A DNA stretch of 63,368 nt from Candidatus Pacearchaeota archaeon. GTDB taxonomy: Archaea; Nanoarchaeota; Nanoarchaeia; Pacearchaeales; GW2011-AR1. The stretch is from positions 1 through 63,368 of the forward strand of contig JALOBN010000010.1 in the NCBI GenBank assembly GCA_023228245.1, read 5' to 3'. A program made the position numbers and the translations under genes. Positions 8,691 to 17,006 of the stretch are shown here, one piece after another; position 1 is the first letter of the stretch, and every line of letters begins with the position of its first letter. The notes under the pieces are model-generated. The model searched no databases and was not told the DNA's origin. It was given only the letters and a program-made list of their open reading frames with translations.

Positions 8691-10198
8691 TATAGTTCCG
8701 TCCCCAGGTTCAGGTAGCTCGACGATGTGTTGCCTTCATAGGCGATGATGTCAATGGAGTTCACGTCGCGGATTTGTGTGGTTGCGATAGTGATGTCCGC
8801 CGCCGGCAGAGTAACAACCGCCCTAATGACTCCGGGCACGGCCATGATTGCCACGTAGAGGTTACCCAGACTGATATCGTCGCCAAAGGCAACGGGATAG
8901 AGACCGTCCGCGTCTTGATAGTTGGGCGATCCGAATTTGACGATTGCCTGTCGGACTTGTTCGACAACCGCCGCAGCGAAGTATCCCGGAGCGACGTAGA
9001 TTGTTATGTCATAGTCGATCATGTAGTAGGTCGGATCACTGACGGCGATTTCAGTACAGGCCGCCCGCCGCAAGTCGAGATAGGCTTTCACTTCCGCCTT
9101 GAATTCAATTGACGGCAATCCGCCGATCGCCGGAACAAAGCGCACGTCGATGGTGAGGTTGTCAATACCAGCAGCAACCGACTGCGCGATCGTGCCATAA
9201 GAGGGCGACACAAAAGCTGCGAGCAACGTCTGTACATCGGCCAACGTGACAATGCGATCGTTCGCGCGAAGGCTGGCCGGAGCCAACTGACGCGCGCGGA
9301 CGATGCTCTCTTGGTCGCCGCCGCCTGACGATGCTGCCGCGTTGATTACTGACTCAACATAGGTGACGCTTGAAAGTAGCTCGGTGATCGCTCCGGCAGC
9401 CACGTTGCCAGCGGACCCGCCGCCACGTCGATAGGTCGCACGAATGTTGTTAGAACCGGTCGTCGGTATCTTGCCGTAGACGCCGTCGCCAAAGCAAATG
9501 TAGTAGTAGCCGGAGTTGTCCAGTTCAATACGGTAATGCGTGTCGGTATCGGCGCTCAATATGAAGTTGTCAACCCGCGTCCATTCGACAAAGCCGGAGC
9601 CTTCGTCAACTTCAATGGTCTCGCTCTGCCAAACCACAGGGCGACGCGAAAGATAGAATGTCTGATAGCTTGTGCCGTCGGATGATCCTACAGTCTCAAT
9701 GCTTACCGTCTCACCCTGTTGGCAAGGTACGGTCACTATCGCCGTTCCGACCGTCACTAATTGAGCAGTGATTGTCTCGAATATGACAGCGTTGGTATCC
9801 GTCGATCCGGCGGTGCCAACCTTGGTACCTGCCGGAATAGTGAACTCCGGATGACTGTCTTGAGCCGTGAACGTTACCGATACGTTAGCGGCGGTTGCTT
9901 CCTGAATTGTATAGCCAAGCTGGGCACATAGGTAGCGCATGGCCTCACGGTTCGTGGCGGTCATCAGGAAGCAATCTTTGGCCTGTTGGTTAGTCGTTCG
10001 CAACATCAGGTCGGATAAGACCGTGAAGATCCATAGGAGCTGCATACCGAGATCGCTTGCGGATTCATCCGTCCACGTCGGACAGTTGGCCCGCTTGACG
10101 TTGATCATTTGCGCCAATAGGTCATAGATGCCATAGTCGGCAAGCGTAATCTGCTGGAGCGGGAATTTCCGCTCTTGATCCGGTACGAGTATTGGCAT
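8690..10198 (-). CDS. Baseplate J-like protein (wedge)
   Basis: The protein has the baseplate J / Mu gp47 / T4 gp6 architecture. The N-terminal 100 residues pack against gp25. A beta domain follows (residues about 110-260) with FGDGVYGKIP, the conserved FGDG segment. Then come the Gly-rich GGGSAGNV linker and the alpha/beta core near residues 290-360 (GGGDQESIVRARQLAPASLRANDRIVT). The C-terminal part repeats the core fold. The family forms the ring around the tube that opens at contraction. It lies immediately after gp25 and before the fibre genes, the normal order. A length of 502 residues is normal. Confidence 0.93.
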   Translation of the reverse strand: MPILVPDQERKFPLQQITLADYGIYDLLAQMINVKRANCPTWTDESASDLGMQLLWIFTVLSDLMLRTTNQQAKDCFLMTATNREAMRYLCAQLGYTIQEATAANVSVTFTAQDSHPEFTIPAGTKVGTAGSTDTNAVIFETITAQLVTVGTAIVTVPCQQGETVSIETVGSSDGTSYQTFYLSRRPVVWQSETIEVDEGSGFVEWTRVDNFILSADTDTHYRIELDNSGYYYICFGDGVYGKIPTTGSNNIRATYRRGGGSAGNVAAGAITELLSSVTYVESVINAAASSGGGDQESIVRARQLAPASLRANDRIVTLADVQTLLAAFVSPSYGTIAQSVAAGIDNLTIDVRFVPAIGGLPSIEFKAEVKAYLDLRRAACTEIAVSDPTYYMIDYDITIYVAPGYFAAAVVEQVRQAIVKFGSPNYQDADGLYPVAFGDDISLGNLYVAIMAVPGVIRAVVTLPAADITIATTQIRDVNSIDIIAYEGNTSSSYLNLGTEL

Positions 10199-10199
10199 G

Positions 10200-10571
10200 C
10201 TACGTTCCTTGCGTCAAGGTCACTACTTGCTGCTGTTGTGTGGTTTTGATTTGATAGCCGACTGTATAAGCGACAACGCCGGGGTCATTCGATGGCACCG
10301 AGTCGATGCCGGTTAGAGAAATGCGCTTTTCCCAGCGGTTCAGCGCTTCCTCGGCGTCGGCCTTGATCATCGCCGCGGAATTGACGGGACTAAAGACACG
10401 AGTCGGGACAAGACTGCCGAATTGACTGAATGGAATTGACCCGCGACACGTTAAGAGAATCTGCGAAACCGAATGCTTGATATGCTCCGCGTCCGAAGAC
10501 ATGCGGAGTTTGCCGCCACTGTCAAAGGCCAGCGGGAATGCTAACCCGCAAATGCCAAGAGATTCGCTCAC
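10200..10571 (-). CDS. Baseplate wedge protein, gp25-like (gpW)
   Basis: This 123-residue protein fits the T4 gp25 / P2 gpW family, which joins the sheath to the baseplate wedge. The central segment ILLTCRGSIPFSQFGSLVP corresponds to the conserved region in which the chain turns around a GE-x-x-x-x-P-x-x-G-like motif; here the acidic residue is replaced. The C-terminal half is the expected beta strand with a Gln-rich tail (residues about 110-117). It overlaps the upstream gene by 4 bases and sits directly before gpJ, as in most myoviruses and contractile injection systems. Confidence 0.88.
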   Translation of the reverse strand: MSESLGICGLAFPLAFDSGGKLRMSSDAEHIKHSVSQILLTCRGSIPFSQFGSLVPTRVFSPVNSAAMIKADAEEALNRWEKRISLTGIDSVPSNDPGVVAYTVGYQIKTTQQQQVVTLTQGT

Positions 10572-10837
10572 GATATTTTTCCTGTGGCTGCGGTAGTCGA
10601 GGCTGGTGAGTGCGTATGCGCCGCGCCGTCCATCGGCGTGTTGCTGACAGTCAACGATGCGACTTCACCGTAAGTGTGGATATGGTCGATAATAGCCTGG
10701 GCGTCGGCTTTCGCCATAGCCAGGCGATACGCTGCCGCTTCAGCTTCCGTATAATCAGGACGATCTACATAACCGGCCAGAACCGCGTCCCTGCCTGCCT
10801 TCATAGCGGCCGCCAAGATATCTGCATTCATTGCCAT
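10568..10837 (-). CDS. Small baseplate-cluster protein, possible spike tip, 89 aa
   Basis: The first 60 residues are helical and Ala-rich. The last 30 are Pro/Thr/Ser-rich and contain an HTH (His-Thr-His) motif near residue 74. It lies between the gpV spike and gp25, where P2-like phages may encode a PAAR or tip protein. In P2 gpV, an HxH motif binds the apical iron ion, so this could be a separate tip component. That is inference from position and the HxH motif only; the sequence does not show a PAAR repeat. It overlaps gp25 by 4 bases. Confidence 0.65.
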   Translation of the reverse strand: MAMNADILAAAMKAGRDAVLAGYVDRPDYTEAEAAAYRLAMAKADAQAIIDHIHTYGEVASLTVSNTPMDGAAHTHSPASTTAATGKIS

Positions 10838-10838
10838 G

Positions 10839-11360
10839 TTATTTCTCTGCTTTCACTGAGGGTGATGCTGCCGCGTGGTCGTAACCGGTATATGAGCAAC
10901 GGTGCTTTTTACAAACCACACCACCGCCGTCACTACCGTTGAGATTGATGTTGCCTTCTGCCGTGATGTCGATATCGCCCGATGATTTGAGTTCAACCTT
11001 GCTGCCGCCCGAAGTCTGAATCAGAATGCTGCCCGATTCCGTGAATGACATCTTGTGTCCGCTGGGCGTCTTGAATATCCGCGTGCCTGCTGCCCCTTCA
11101 GTCGGTTTGGCCTTGCGGCCGCTCCAGTGGTAGCCCTGAACAAACCAGTTGCCGGAATATAGCTGGGAGACTATTACCTCATCGCCGACTTGCGGAATGC
11201 TGAAAAAGCCGTAACCGTTACCGGCAAAGGGTGTGCAGGCGTGACACCACGGAGTGAGGTTCATGCCTGCAACATCTTCTCTGAACCCGATGATTTTCAC
11301 GCGCACGCGGCCGAGATTTTGCGGGTCGGTTATGTTATCAACAATGGCGTGGTAGTTCAT
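10839..11360 (-). CDS. Baseplate spike protein, gpV-like
   Basis: Residues 1-95 form an OB-fold of the phage baseplate V / gp5 N-terminal family: NLGRVRVKIIGF, then VGDEVIVSQLYSGNWFVQGY. Residues about 100-145 become a repetitive beta-prism with alternating polar residues (TSGGSKVELKSSGDIDITAEG), the membrane-piercing needle. The C-terminal 25 residues hold CKKHRC and YDH, Cys and His residues that could bind a metal ion at the tip. The gene overlaps gpD by 4 bases, and the two products form the central hub and spike. A length of 173 residues is in the usual range. Confidence 0.9.
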   Translation of the reverse strand: MNYHAIVDNITDPQNLGRVRVKIIGFREDVAGMNLTPWCHACTPFAGNGYGFFSIPQVGDEVIVSQLYSGNWFVQGYHWSGRKAKPTEGAAGTRIFKTPSGHKMSFTESGSILIQTSGGSKVELKSSGDIDITAEGNINLNGSDGGGVVCKKHRCSYTGYDHAAASPSVKAEK

Positions 11361-12556
11361 TTTGTTGTCTCATTAACGACATAGCGGGAGACGTCGAACT
11401 TCGTGCGAAACCCCTGCCCTGCTGTGAAAGAATGCTTGACGGCGGTAATGTTGTAAGCTCCGGAAAACGCTTGCCCAAATGTTTTGAAGGTCCGCAGAAA
11501 GAAGTTGTGGCGTTGTCCTGCCCGCAATGGCACCCAACCGTTCATCGTCACCTGTCCGGTCACCAGCTCACGGGCGCGACGCTCAAGCTCGGCCTTGGCG
11601 AGAATGCCCGCCGCTTCGTCGCTCTGCGCAACCTCACCGACAATAGTGAGAATAGGTATCGGAGACGTCTCGAGATAAATGCGAGTCAGGTTGCGTTCTT
11701 TCGGACCCAAAGCCATGCCCGAAAGTTGATCCGTCCCATACTTCGTGCCGGTAGTATTGACCGAGCACCAGGAGACGACTTTGACTTCGGTGCGTTGGCC
11801 GGGGGAGCGTAGTTCCGGTTCGAAAGTGTAAATTACCAATCCGCGATCATCGGCCATATCGGAATCGAGCGGCGAGATATAGAAGTTAAACATAGGGAAT
11901 TGCCCATAGAGCTGAACGCCGAATGTCTGTGGGTATCGGGTAAAGTAGTCAGGATCAACAAAATAGAAGACGCTTTGGCCGCCGCCATACTTGACAATCG
12001 TCTGATATCCAGTTCGTGTCGCACACTTGGCCAGAAATCCGAAGTCAGTGTCCTCAGCGGTGAAACCAGCCTCTTCGGAAGTAAACTTGCGCTTTTCCAA
12101 AACCTTTTGCGGGTGCGAGATAACGTAGTCGTCTATGAGCTTTTCTTTCTTGTTCCGCTCTAATATGTCGCGCACAATCTGAAACCAGGTTGTGCCATGC
12201 AACAGCGCCGGATTTCGCGGGGACTTCATGCCAAAGCCAGCGTCGTAAGCGGTTATCTCAACCTGTCCGGGAGCGTTGGCCTTGAATGTCGGACTCGGGC
12301 TGATGATAGTGCCCTTGAAAAGCGTCTGCTTGGCGCCATACCAACCGAGTGAGAATACGACCGGCGTGCCAAACTTCAGGTCGTCAAAGGCAAGGGACAT
12401 TTCGTCACTGTCGCGGATGATGACGCGCACGCATGAGGTTGCGTTCATCTTCTCTTCAAAACTGATTTCGACGATATCCAACTTCTGATCGTCAGTCAGC
12501 TTCTTGTCGCCGATTTCAATGTCATAGTCAGAGACGGTGTTGAGTGCGTTAATCAT
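11357..12556 (-). CDS. Baseplate hub protein, gpD-like (late control D family)
   Basis: This 399-residue protein matches the P2 gpD / T4 gp27 hub family. The N-terminal segment (VEISFEEKMNATSCVRVII, residues 28-46) is the first strand pair of the tube-like hub ring. The central region has the family pattern TWFQIVRDILERN and TEDTDFGFLAKCATRTGY. The C-terminal 120 residues include the insertion domain. The product is a trimer that adapts the six-fold tube to the three-fold spike, and the spike gene follows directly. Its start overlaps the LysM gene by 8 bases. Confidence 0.92.
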   Translation of the reverse strand: MINALNTVSDYDIEIGDKKLTDDQKLDIVEISFEEKMNATSCVRVIIRDSDEMSLAFDDLKFGTPVVFSLGWYGAKQTLFKGTIISPSPTFKANAPGQVEITAYDAGFGMKSPRNPALLHGTTWFQIVRDILERNKKEKLIDDYVISHPQKVLEKRKFTSEEAGFTAEDTDFGFLAKCATRTGYQTIVKYGGGQSVFYFVDPDYFTRYPQTFGVQLYGQFPMFNFYISPLDSDMADDRGLVIYTFEPELRSPGQRTEVKVVSWCSVNTTGTKYGTDQLSGMALGPKERNLTRIYLETSPIPILTIVGEVAQSDEAAGILAKAELERRARELVTGQVTMNGWVPLRAGQRHNFFLRTFKTFGQAFSGAYNITAVKHSFTAGQGFRTKFDVSRYVVNETTK

Positions 12557-12716
12557 TGTCCACCGTCAGCACTTGCCCATGCATGGGATAGAAGATGTTG
12601 ATATCCGGGTTAGCGGCGACGATTTTTAGATAGCCGCTGAAAGCATCCCCGTGCGCACGTGCGGCGATATCGTCGATGCGCTCGGCCGGTCGGACTACTA
12701 CTTGTGTGATCGCCAT
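12549..12716 (-). CDS. LysM-like tail protein (gpX family), 55 aa
   Basis: A 55-codon frame starts at the ATG at 12714-12716. It overlaps the upstream gene by 19 bases and the downstream gpD gene by 8. The product is a compact LysM-like domain: a strand (MAITQVVVRP), then helical DDIAARAHGDAF, a second helix ending NPDINIF, and a final strand HGQVLTV. The family includes P2 gpX and the C-terminal part of Afp7/Pvc7 in contractile injection systems, which link hub and sheath or bind the tube. In injection systems this domain is fused to the preceding protein; here it is a separate gene. Confidence 0.88.
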   Translation of the reverse strand: MAITQVVVRPAERIDDIAARAHGDAFSGYLKIVAANPDINIFYPMHGQVLTVDND

Positions 12717-13243
12717 TCCTTAAATCCTATTCTGATTGTGGCGCGGCGTAAGCGGCCGTTGGCAAAGCGATCATCATCACGAATCCCGATCAAGACTATG
12801 CGGCCGTCAAAGGAACGATCGCCAAGAATGACGCGGATCAATGACGGCCGACGCTTGTCCGGTCGAATTGCCGTCCAGCGGTTGATTGCGGCGATGACGT
12901 TTTCGATAATGAGTAAACTCGCCGGATATTTCGGATTGTTGCTTGTCTCGCTTAATGAGGGATTGCAATTGTTCTCGACAATCGGCGCGCCGGGAGCTAC
13001 GAGAAATTGTAGCGGTAACTCAAACTGTGTCTGTCCCGATCCAAGAAACTGTGAGTGAGTCTCTTCCCTGCCGAGCCATTGATCGTCAGCCCAGTTGAAT
13101 TCGCGCAAGGTTTCCGGTGAGCAATTGAACTGGAAGTTGAAAAACTCGTTATCATCGATATTGTAAAGCTGCCCGCGTGCGATTTTCGGCGTCGCCTTAT
13201 GCGGCAGGATATTGCGGATGGGGAATTTGAAAGTGAGTGGCAT
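12698..13243 (-). CDS. Baseplate protein like the N-terminal domain of Afp7/Pvc7 (T4 gp53-type)
   Basis: The 181-residue product has the plan of the contractile-injection-system tube/baseplate adaptor family: early strands, then FFNFQFNCSPETLREFNW (residues 34-51), like the F-x-F-N-P-E-x-x-x motif of that family. Later come a segment with PLQFLVAPGAP and a C-terminal helical part that aligns single strands (RPSLIRVILGDRSFDGRIVLIG). It is followed by a separate LysM gene, so together they equal a split Afp7. It overlaps the tape-measure gene by one base. The adaptor sits between hub and sheath in known structures. Confidence 0.75.
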   Translation of the reverse strand: MPLTFKFPIRNILPHKATPKIARGQLYNIDDNEFFNFQFNCSPETLREFNWADDQWLGREETHSQFLGSGQTQFELPLQFLVAPGAPIVENNCNPSLSETSNNPKYPASLLIIENVIAAINRWTAIRPDKRRPSLIRVILGDRSFDGRIVLIGIRDDDRFANGRLRRATIRIGFKEWRSHK

Positions 13244-15333
13244 TAGCGCTTACCGTCCGGGCCGAGTTCGACTTGTTCGCGAATGGCACGACCTGCTTTA
13301 GTGGCAAGCTCTTCTTGACTGGGAGCGTAGAGGTTTTGTGTGATGTAAAACGTATTCCCCGTGGGTCTATCGGTTAATGACTGAGTTGCCGCCGCCGTTG
13401 ATTGCGCGGACGGGTTGCCTCCCATGCCACGCAACATATCCGATCGCAATTGATCCGATCCCTTTGCGGGGGCGAACATGTCGGCAAGTGCTATCTCGCT
13501 TCGTGATTTGCGGAGACTGAGAAATTCATTATTTATTGATGGCTCCATGCCAATGTCTTCATACATGGTGAGCACACCAAGAGCCACTTGAGGACCATAG
13601 GCACTCGCAAACTTCAGGAGTTGATTTCTGCCGATTTCTCCGTAAAGCGCAGCCACTTGTTCCGACTTTGACATAACCGCTTTGCTAATGGCTCTGCCAT
13701 ACGCACCGCGAACAGGCTCTCCTGTCAACCCCATGGTCAGGGGATTTTCGAACGCTGCACCCCTGCCCCATACCCCTTCGATGGCCGCTGACTCGGCCTG
13801 AGACAATACACTGCCCGCTGTCCGACCACCGAGATTCCCCAATATGCGTTTTGATGTTTTTAAGGTATAGAGTCCACTACCGACTACGGCGGTTCCGAGT
13901 GCGGCAGTCCCCAACCAAGTGGCCGCGCTCGCACCTTTCGGATTCCTTTCCATCCATTGGCCCAATCCGGTAGCCGCTGCGTTGATCGCCTTCAAGAATT
14001 CACCGAGGGCGGGTGTTAGGTGGTCACCAATCTGATCCTTGAGTCCGGAGAATTGACCTTTGAGCAAGTCCGCTTGCGCGGCCGCTTCCTCAATTTCTGT
14101 TGCAAAGATGCTCTGCGTCAATCCGGCGCTGTTCATGAAATCAGCCTTGGCCTGTCGCATTTCGTCGGCGTGGCCGAGGTACATCCCGAAGGCCGGGCCG
14201 AGAAGCTTTAGAACCCATTTCGCGGTTTCAACGTTCATCCCGTACCCTTGAGTAGCCGCCTGCTCTCCGGATATTTCCCCCGCCTTCACCCTTCTATCAA
14301 CGTCTGCTGTCTGTTTTTTAGTGATCTTGGCGCCAGCGGTCACCTGATCGACGATGTCGGCCAACGGCAGGAACATTCCCTGTGCATTGGTGACCTTGAG
14401 GTCAAGCAGCCAACGATCCTTCTTGGGGATTTTGTCCTCTTCGGCCGGATTCAATCCCACGATATCGCCATAGGTTATCGCCTGTCCCTTTTTGGCTGGT
14501 CGTTTTTTCAGCTCATTGACCTGATCGGAGTATGTGGCAAGGGCTTCATAAGTCTGCGCGACAGCGTTCGCCGCCATACGCGGCATGGAAGTCTGTCTTA
14601 CAACCGGAGCGACGGCAGAAAGCATGTCATAGAAGTCAGCGCCATACACGGCCGCGGCCGTGGACGCCCGGAGCAATATATTCCCAGTTTCAGCAATATC
14701 GAGCTTGTAGGCTTTGGCCTTGGCGAATGCATCCGTGACCGCCGTGAGCTTTTCCAAGTCGGTCTTACCCGGCAACGAATTACGGAATTTATAAAGCGCT
14801 CCGGCTGACGTGCTCATAACTGCCGCGAAGTCTTGTGTCTGCGTACCAACGAATGCGAGTTTGGCAATCGGGTCGAATGCGTCGAGATACATATCCCCAA
14901 ACGCAGCGCGCATTTCACCGGCGGCCGCTTCCATTTTGTCGAGCATGCCTGGCACCTGTCGATTGACTTCATGGATACGCTTCTGGGCTTCGGCCACTCT
15001 TTCGGTTGCAATTAAACCAGGAGCGCCTTGAGCCATTATCACTGTCGTCAGGTCGCGCATTTGCCGTTGCGAATCAAGCGCCTCTTTGAGGACGGCCCGC
15101 ACTGGCATCAATGCGGCAGCTCCGCCGAACGCGGCGAACCCCGCCTTGATCAGGTTGCCCATTTGAGCCGCTTGAGTCCCAATCTGTCCGACCTGCCCGC
15201 CGAATGACCTGGTAGTAGTCTCCAAGTCGCTACGCAGTCCGACTACGTGCTGACGCGCGCGTGCAACTTCAGCGGAAGTCTGATCCGTAAACTTGAGGAC
15301 AAACCCGAGGCCGAGTTCTTTCATCAGATCCAT
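13243..15333 (-). CDS. Tail tape-measure protein
   Basis: The 696-residue protein has the expected layout. The N-terminal 90 residues contain a helical RARQHVVGLRSDLETTTR-type segment. Long Ala-rich helices follow to about residue 450, then a hydrophobic Gly/Ala stretch (about 470-500) that can form membrane segments during DNA ejection. The end is polar, with PTGNTFYITQNLYAPSQEEL. It follows the tail-assembly chaperone with its frameshift, the order conserved in nearly all tailed phages. At about 0.15 nm per residue, a tail near 100 nm would be expected. Confidence 0.92.
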   Translation of the reverse strand: MDLMKELGLGFVLKFTDQTSAEVARARQHVVGLRSDLETTTRSFGGQVGQIGTQAAQMGNLIKAGFAAFGGAAALMPVRAVLKEALDSQRQMRDLTTVIMAQGAPGLIATERVAEAQKRIHEVNRQVPGMLDKMEAAAGEMRAAFGDMYLDAFDPIAKLAFVGTQTQDFAAVMSTSAGALYKFRNSLPGKTDLEKLTAVTDAFAKAKAYKLDIAETGNILLRASTAAAVYGADFYDMLSAVAPVVRQTSMPRMAANAVAQTYEALATYSDQVNELKKRPAKKGQAITYGDIVGLNPAEEDKIPKKDRWLLDLKVTNAQGMFLPLADIVDQVTAGAKITKKQTADVDRRVKAGEISGEQAATQGYGMNVETAKWVLKLLGPAFGMYLGHADEMRQAKADFMNSAGLTQSIFATEIEEAAAQADLLKGQFSGLKDQIGDHLTPALGEFLKAINAAATGLGQWMERNPKGASAATWLGTAALGTAVVGSGLYTLKTSKRILGNLGGRTAGSVLSQAESAAIEGVWGRGAAFENPLTMGLTGEPVRGAYGRAISKAVMSKSEQVAALYGEIGRNQLLKFASAYGPQVALGVLTMYEDIGMEPSINNEFLSLRKSRSEIALADMFAPAKGSDQLRSDMLRGMGGNPSAQSTAAATQSLTDRPTGNTFYITQNLYAPSQEELATKAGRAIREQVELGPDGKR

Positions 15334-15336
15334 GCG

Positions 15337-15537
15337 TTAGCCTATCGGTTCCCGTTTAAGCATTTCAACGAGGCGCATACAGCTATCATAGCGGTCGCCA
15401 TGACTCATTTGCAGTATGTCGGTTCGTGTAAATCCAGTGTGCTTGGCCAAGAATGTTTCCTGTTCCTTGTAGGTGTCCCACTCGACGAATGATGACGCGA
15501 TGATTTTGGCGACGGTTATGTCGCCGCGATCGCTTCC
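15337..15537 (-). CDS. Frameshift extension of tail-assembly chaperone (gpGT/E' part), -1 frame
   Basis: After the zero-frame chaperone, the -1 frame stays open for 66 codons and ends at TAA 15337-15339, five bases before the tape-measure start codon. It has no ATG, GTG or TTG until well inside (about codon 30), so it is unlikely to be translated alone. The zero frame reads CTG GGG GAA at 15534-15542. A -1 slip on the five-G run after GGG gives GGA AGC GAT and joins the two, giving a fusion of about 217 residues. The fused product would match P2 E+E' and lambda gpGT, which guard the tape measure during tail assembly. The extension contains a Trp and several aromatic-helix residues typical of such tails. 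Confidence 0.8.
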   Translation of the reverse strand, partial: GSDRGDITVAKIIASSFVEWDTYKEQETFLAKHTGFTRTDILQMSHGDRYDSCMRLVEMLKREPIG

Positions 15538-15989
15538 CCCAGTAATGACTCCAGCGCTTCCACGAAGGCGGCACGCGCGCCCGGATCAAGATTGATATTG
15601 TCCAGCGCGGTATTGACCACCTTCAGCGGGATCATCTTGCTCTGGGGGTCATTCTGGTTGGCGATCATCCAATTGATGTCGCGAGTCGTTAGATTTTCAA
15701 GGACTGCTTGTCCGCGGATTTGTTCTTGCGTGAAGGTGCCGATGTTATCGACCGTCTGCTTGAAAACGACCAGATAGAATTGCTGCAATTCGGTCAACGC
15801 AAGCAGTTGTGCCGCGTGCCCAGGTGCCCCTAATGAATACTGGCTCCTTGCCAGCGTTTGAATTGTCGCATCCGACTTGATCTTAATTTGCTCGGCCATT
15901 GTCATGCGGTGCATGACGACGGTCTTATGCGTCTGCTTGGTTGCCGGATCGAAATAGCCGTCCAGCAATTCAAAGGTGATCGGTTCCAT
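15516..15989 (-). CDS. Tail-assembly chaperone, zero-frame product (gpG/E-like)
   Basis: This 157-residue protein sits between the tube gene and the tape measure, the conserved place of tail-assembly chaperones. It has the usual pattern of a short beta N-terminus (MEPITFELLDGYFDP), a set of charged helices (MAEQIKIKSDATIQTLA), a hydrophobic middle and an Ala-rich end. GGAGCCAAGGA precedes the ATG. Programmed slippage near codon 150 would produce the longer form. The product binds the tape measure in the cytoplasm and is not part of the finished virion. Confidence 0.85.
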   Translation of the reverse strand: MEPITFELLDGYFDPATKQTHKTVVMHRMTMAEQIKIKSDATIQTLARSQYSLGAPGHAAQLLALTELQQFYLVVFKQTVDNIGTFTQEQIRGQAVLENLTTRDINWMIANQNDPQSKMIPLKVVNTALDNINLDPGARAAFVEALESLLGEAIAAT

Positions 15990-15999
15990 TCCTTGGCTC

Positions 16000-16539
16000 C
16001 TAAACTGTTATCGAGATTGTCGCCGTTTCCAGCGATGCGTTTTCGATGGTCTCGTAGATCAACTGTAGCCGCTCGAAAGCGACTCCCGACTCGTTGGCAT
16101 CAAGATCGTCAAGTTTCCAGTCGGTCGGCCAGGCATTGAAGAGATCCCAACCACGAACGGCAACGGCGGTGTCGGCGGTGATACCATGCGCCGTGCGAGT
16201 AACGACGCGTTCCATAAGATAGATTGAAAGGTGCTTGCGATAGTCCGGTTTGCCGGGTTCCCAGGTCTCGGCGTCTTTGATCCATTGAAAGAGATCGCCG
16301 AAGAAATCAACGCCGTGGACTAACGTCAGCGGTTTGACTTCAACCTTGTCGGGAAACTGCCACTTGCGGACGTTGCCCGGTTCGGTTATCACAAACGGCG
16401 GGAGCGGCAGACCCAGTCCCTGAACTCCCTCGAAACCGGCTTGAGTGATTTCCGCGTGACCATCGATTGATATGAGAAAGGCGAACTTCTTCATTTTGAA
16501 GTTCGCCAGTGCATTGGCGAGTCCGAGTATTCTGCTCAT
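16000..16539 (-). CDS. Second tail-tube-like protein (gp19 family), 179 aa
   Basis: The protein belongs to the phage tail region / T4 gp19-like family. It has an early strand KFAFLISIDGHAEITQAGFE, which corresponds to the conserved F-x-x-x-I-x-G-x-x-x-x-x-F-x-E pattern. The family segment VKPLTLVHGVD follows at residues 68-78, and a final strand ends TATISITV. It is larger than the tube protein encoded just upstream. Injection systems also carry tube paralogues (Afp1/Afp5), the second serving as tube initiator at the baseplate, and that is the likely role here. It overlaps the tube gene by one base. Confidence 0.83.
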   Translation of the reverse strand: MSRILGLANALANFKMKKFAFLISIDGHAEITQAGFEGVQGLGLPLPPFVITEPGNVRKWQFPDKVEVKPLTLVHGVDFFGDLFQWIKDAETWEPGKPDYRKHLSIYLMERVVTRTAHGITADTAVAVRGWDLFNAWPTDWKLDDLDANESGVAFERLQLIYETIENASLETATISITV

Positions 16540-16985
16540 CAGACCGCGACAGGGGTTACCTTGGGAGCGGTGATGGTTGCCTGGAAGCGAGCGTCCGCCG
16601 GACTCTTGGCGTCCAGCTTCGGCGGCGCAAACTCATTGCAAAGTGCGTTCTCAAAGGTTTCACGGTGGTAAGTCTCACCGGTGTTCTGATCAACATAGTC
16701 AATCCGTCCACCGCGTTTGTCACGATCGCCGGCGGCATACCAGTCGGAAAAGAGTCCGATTGCCGCATTATCCTCGGCGCGTGAGATCTTGCCGATCTTG
16801 ATCGTCTGGGGGTCCTTCAGCCCTTGACTGACCGTGAAGGTGTCGCCGTCGGTGCCAGTTCGATTCTTGACCACCGCAAACGACGCCGGAGAAATCTCGC
16901 AATCTTCGAAAGAGCCGACACTGATGCCGTCGATCTCAATCACGAATTTCGTGTTCTGCCGTATGTTTTTGTTCACATCTGACAT
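16539..16985 (-). CDS. Tail tube protein
   Basis: This 148-residue protein, directly after the sheath gene, has the tail-tube fold pattern: RQNTKFVIEIDGISVGSFEDCE (strand, turn, strand), a loop with DGDTFTVSQGLKDPQTIKIG, and the C-terminal strand FQATITAPKVTPVAV. In the family, hexamers stack to form the inner tube. A tube gene adjacent to the sheath gene is the rule in contractile tails. The ATG at 16983-16985 is a clear start, 21 bases beyond the sheath stop. Confidence 0.88.
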   Translation of the reverse strand: MSDVNKNIRQNTKFVIEIDGISVGSFEDCEISPASFAVVKNRTGTDGDTFTVSQGLKDPQTIKIGKISRAEDNAAIGLFSDWYAAGDRDKRGGRIDYVDQNTGETYHRETFENALCNEFAPPKLDAKSPADARFQATITAPKVTPVAV

Positions 16986-17006
16986 TGTATTGACTCCTGA
17001 TTTTTG

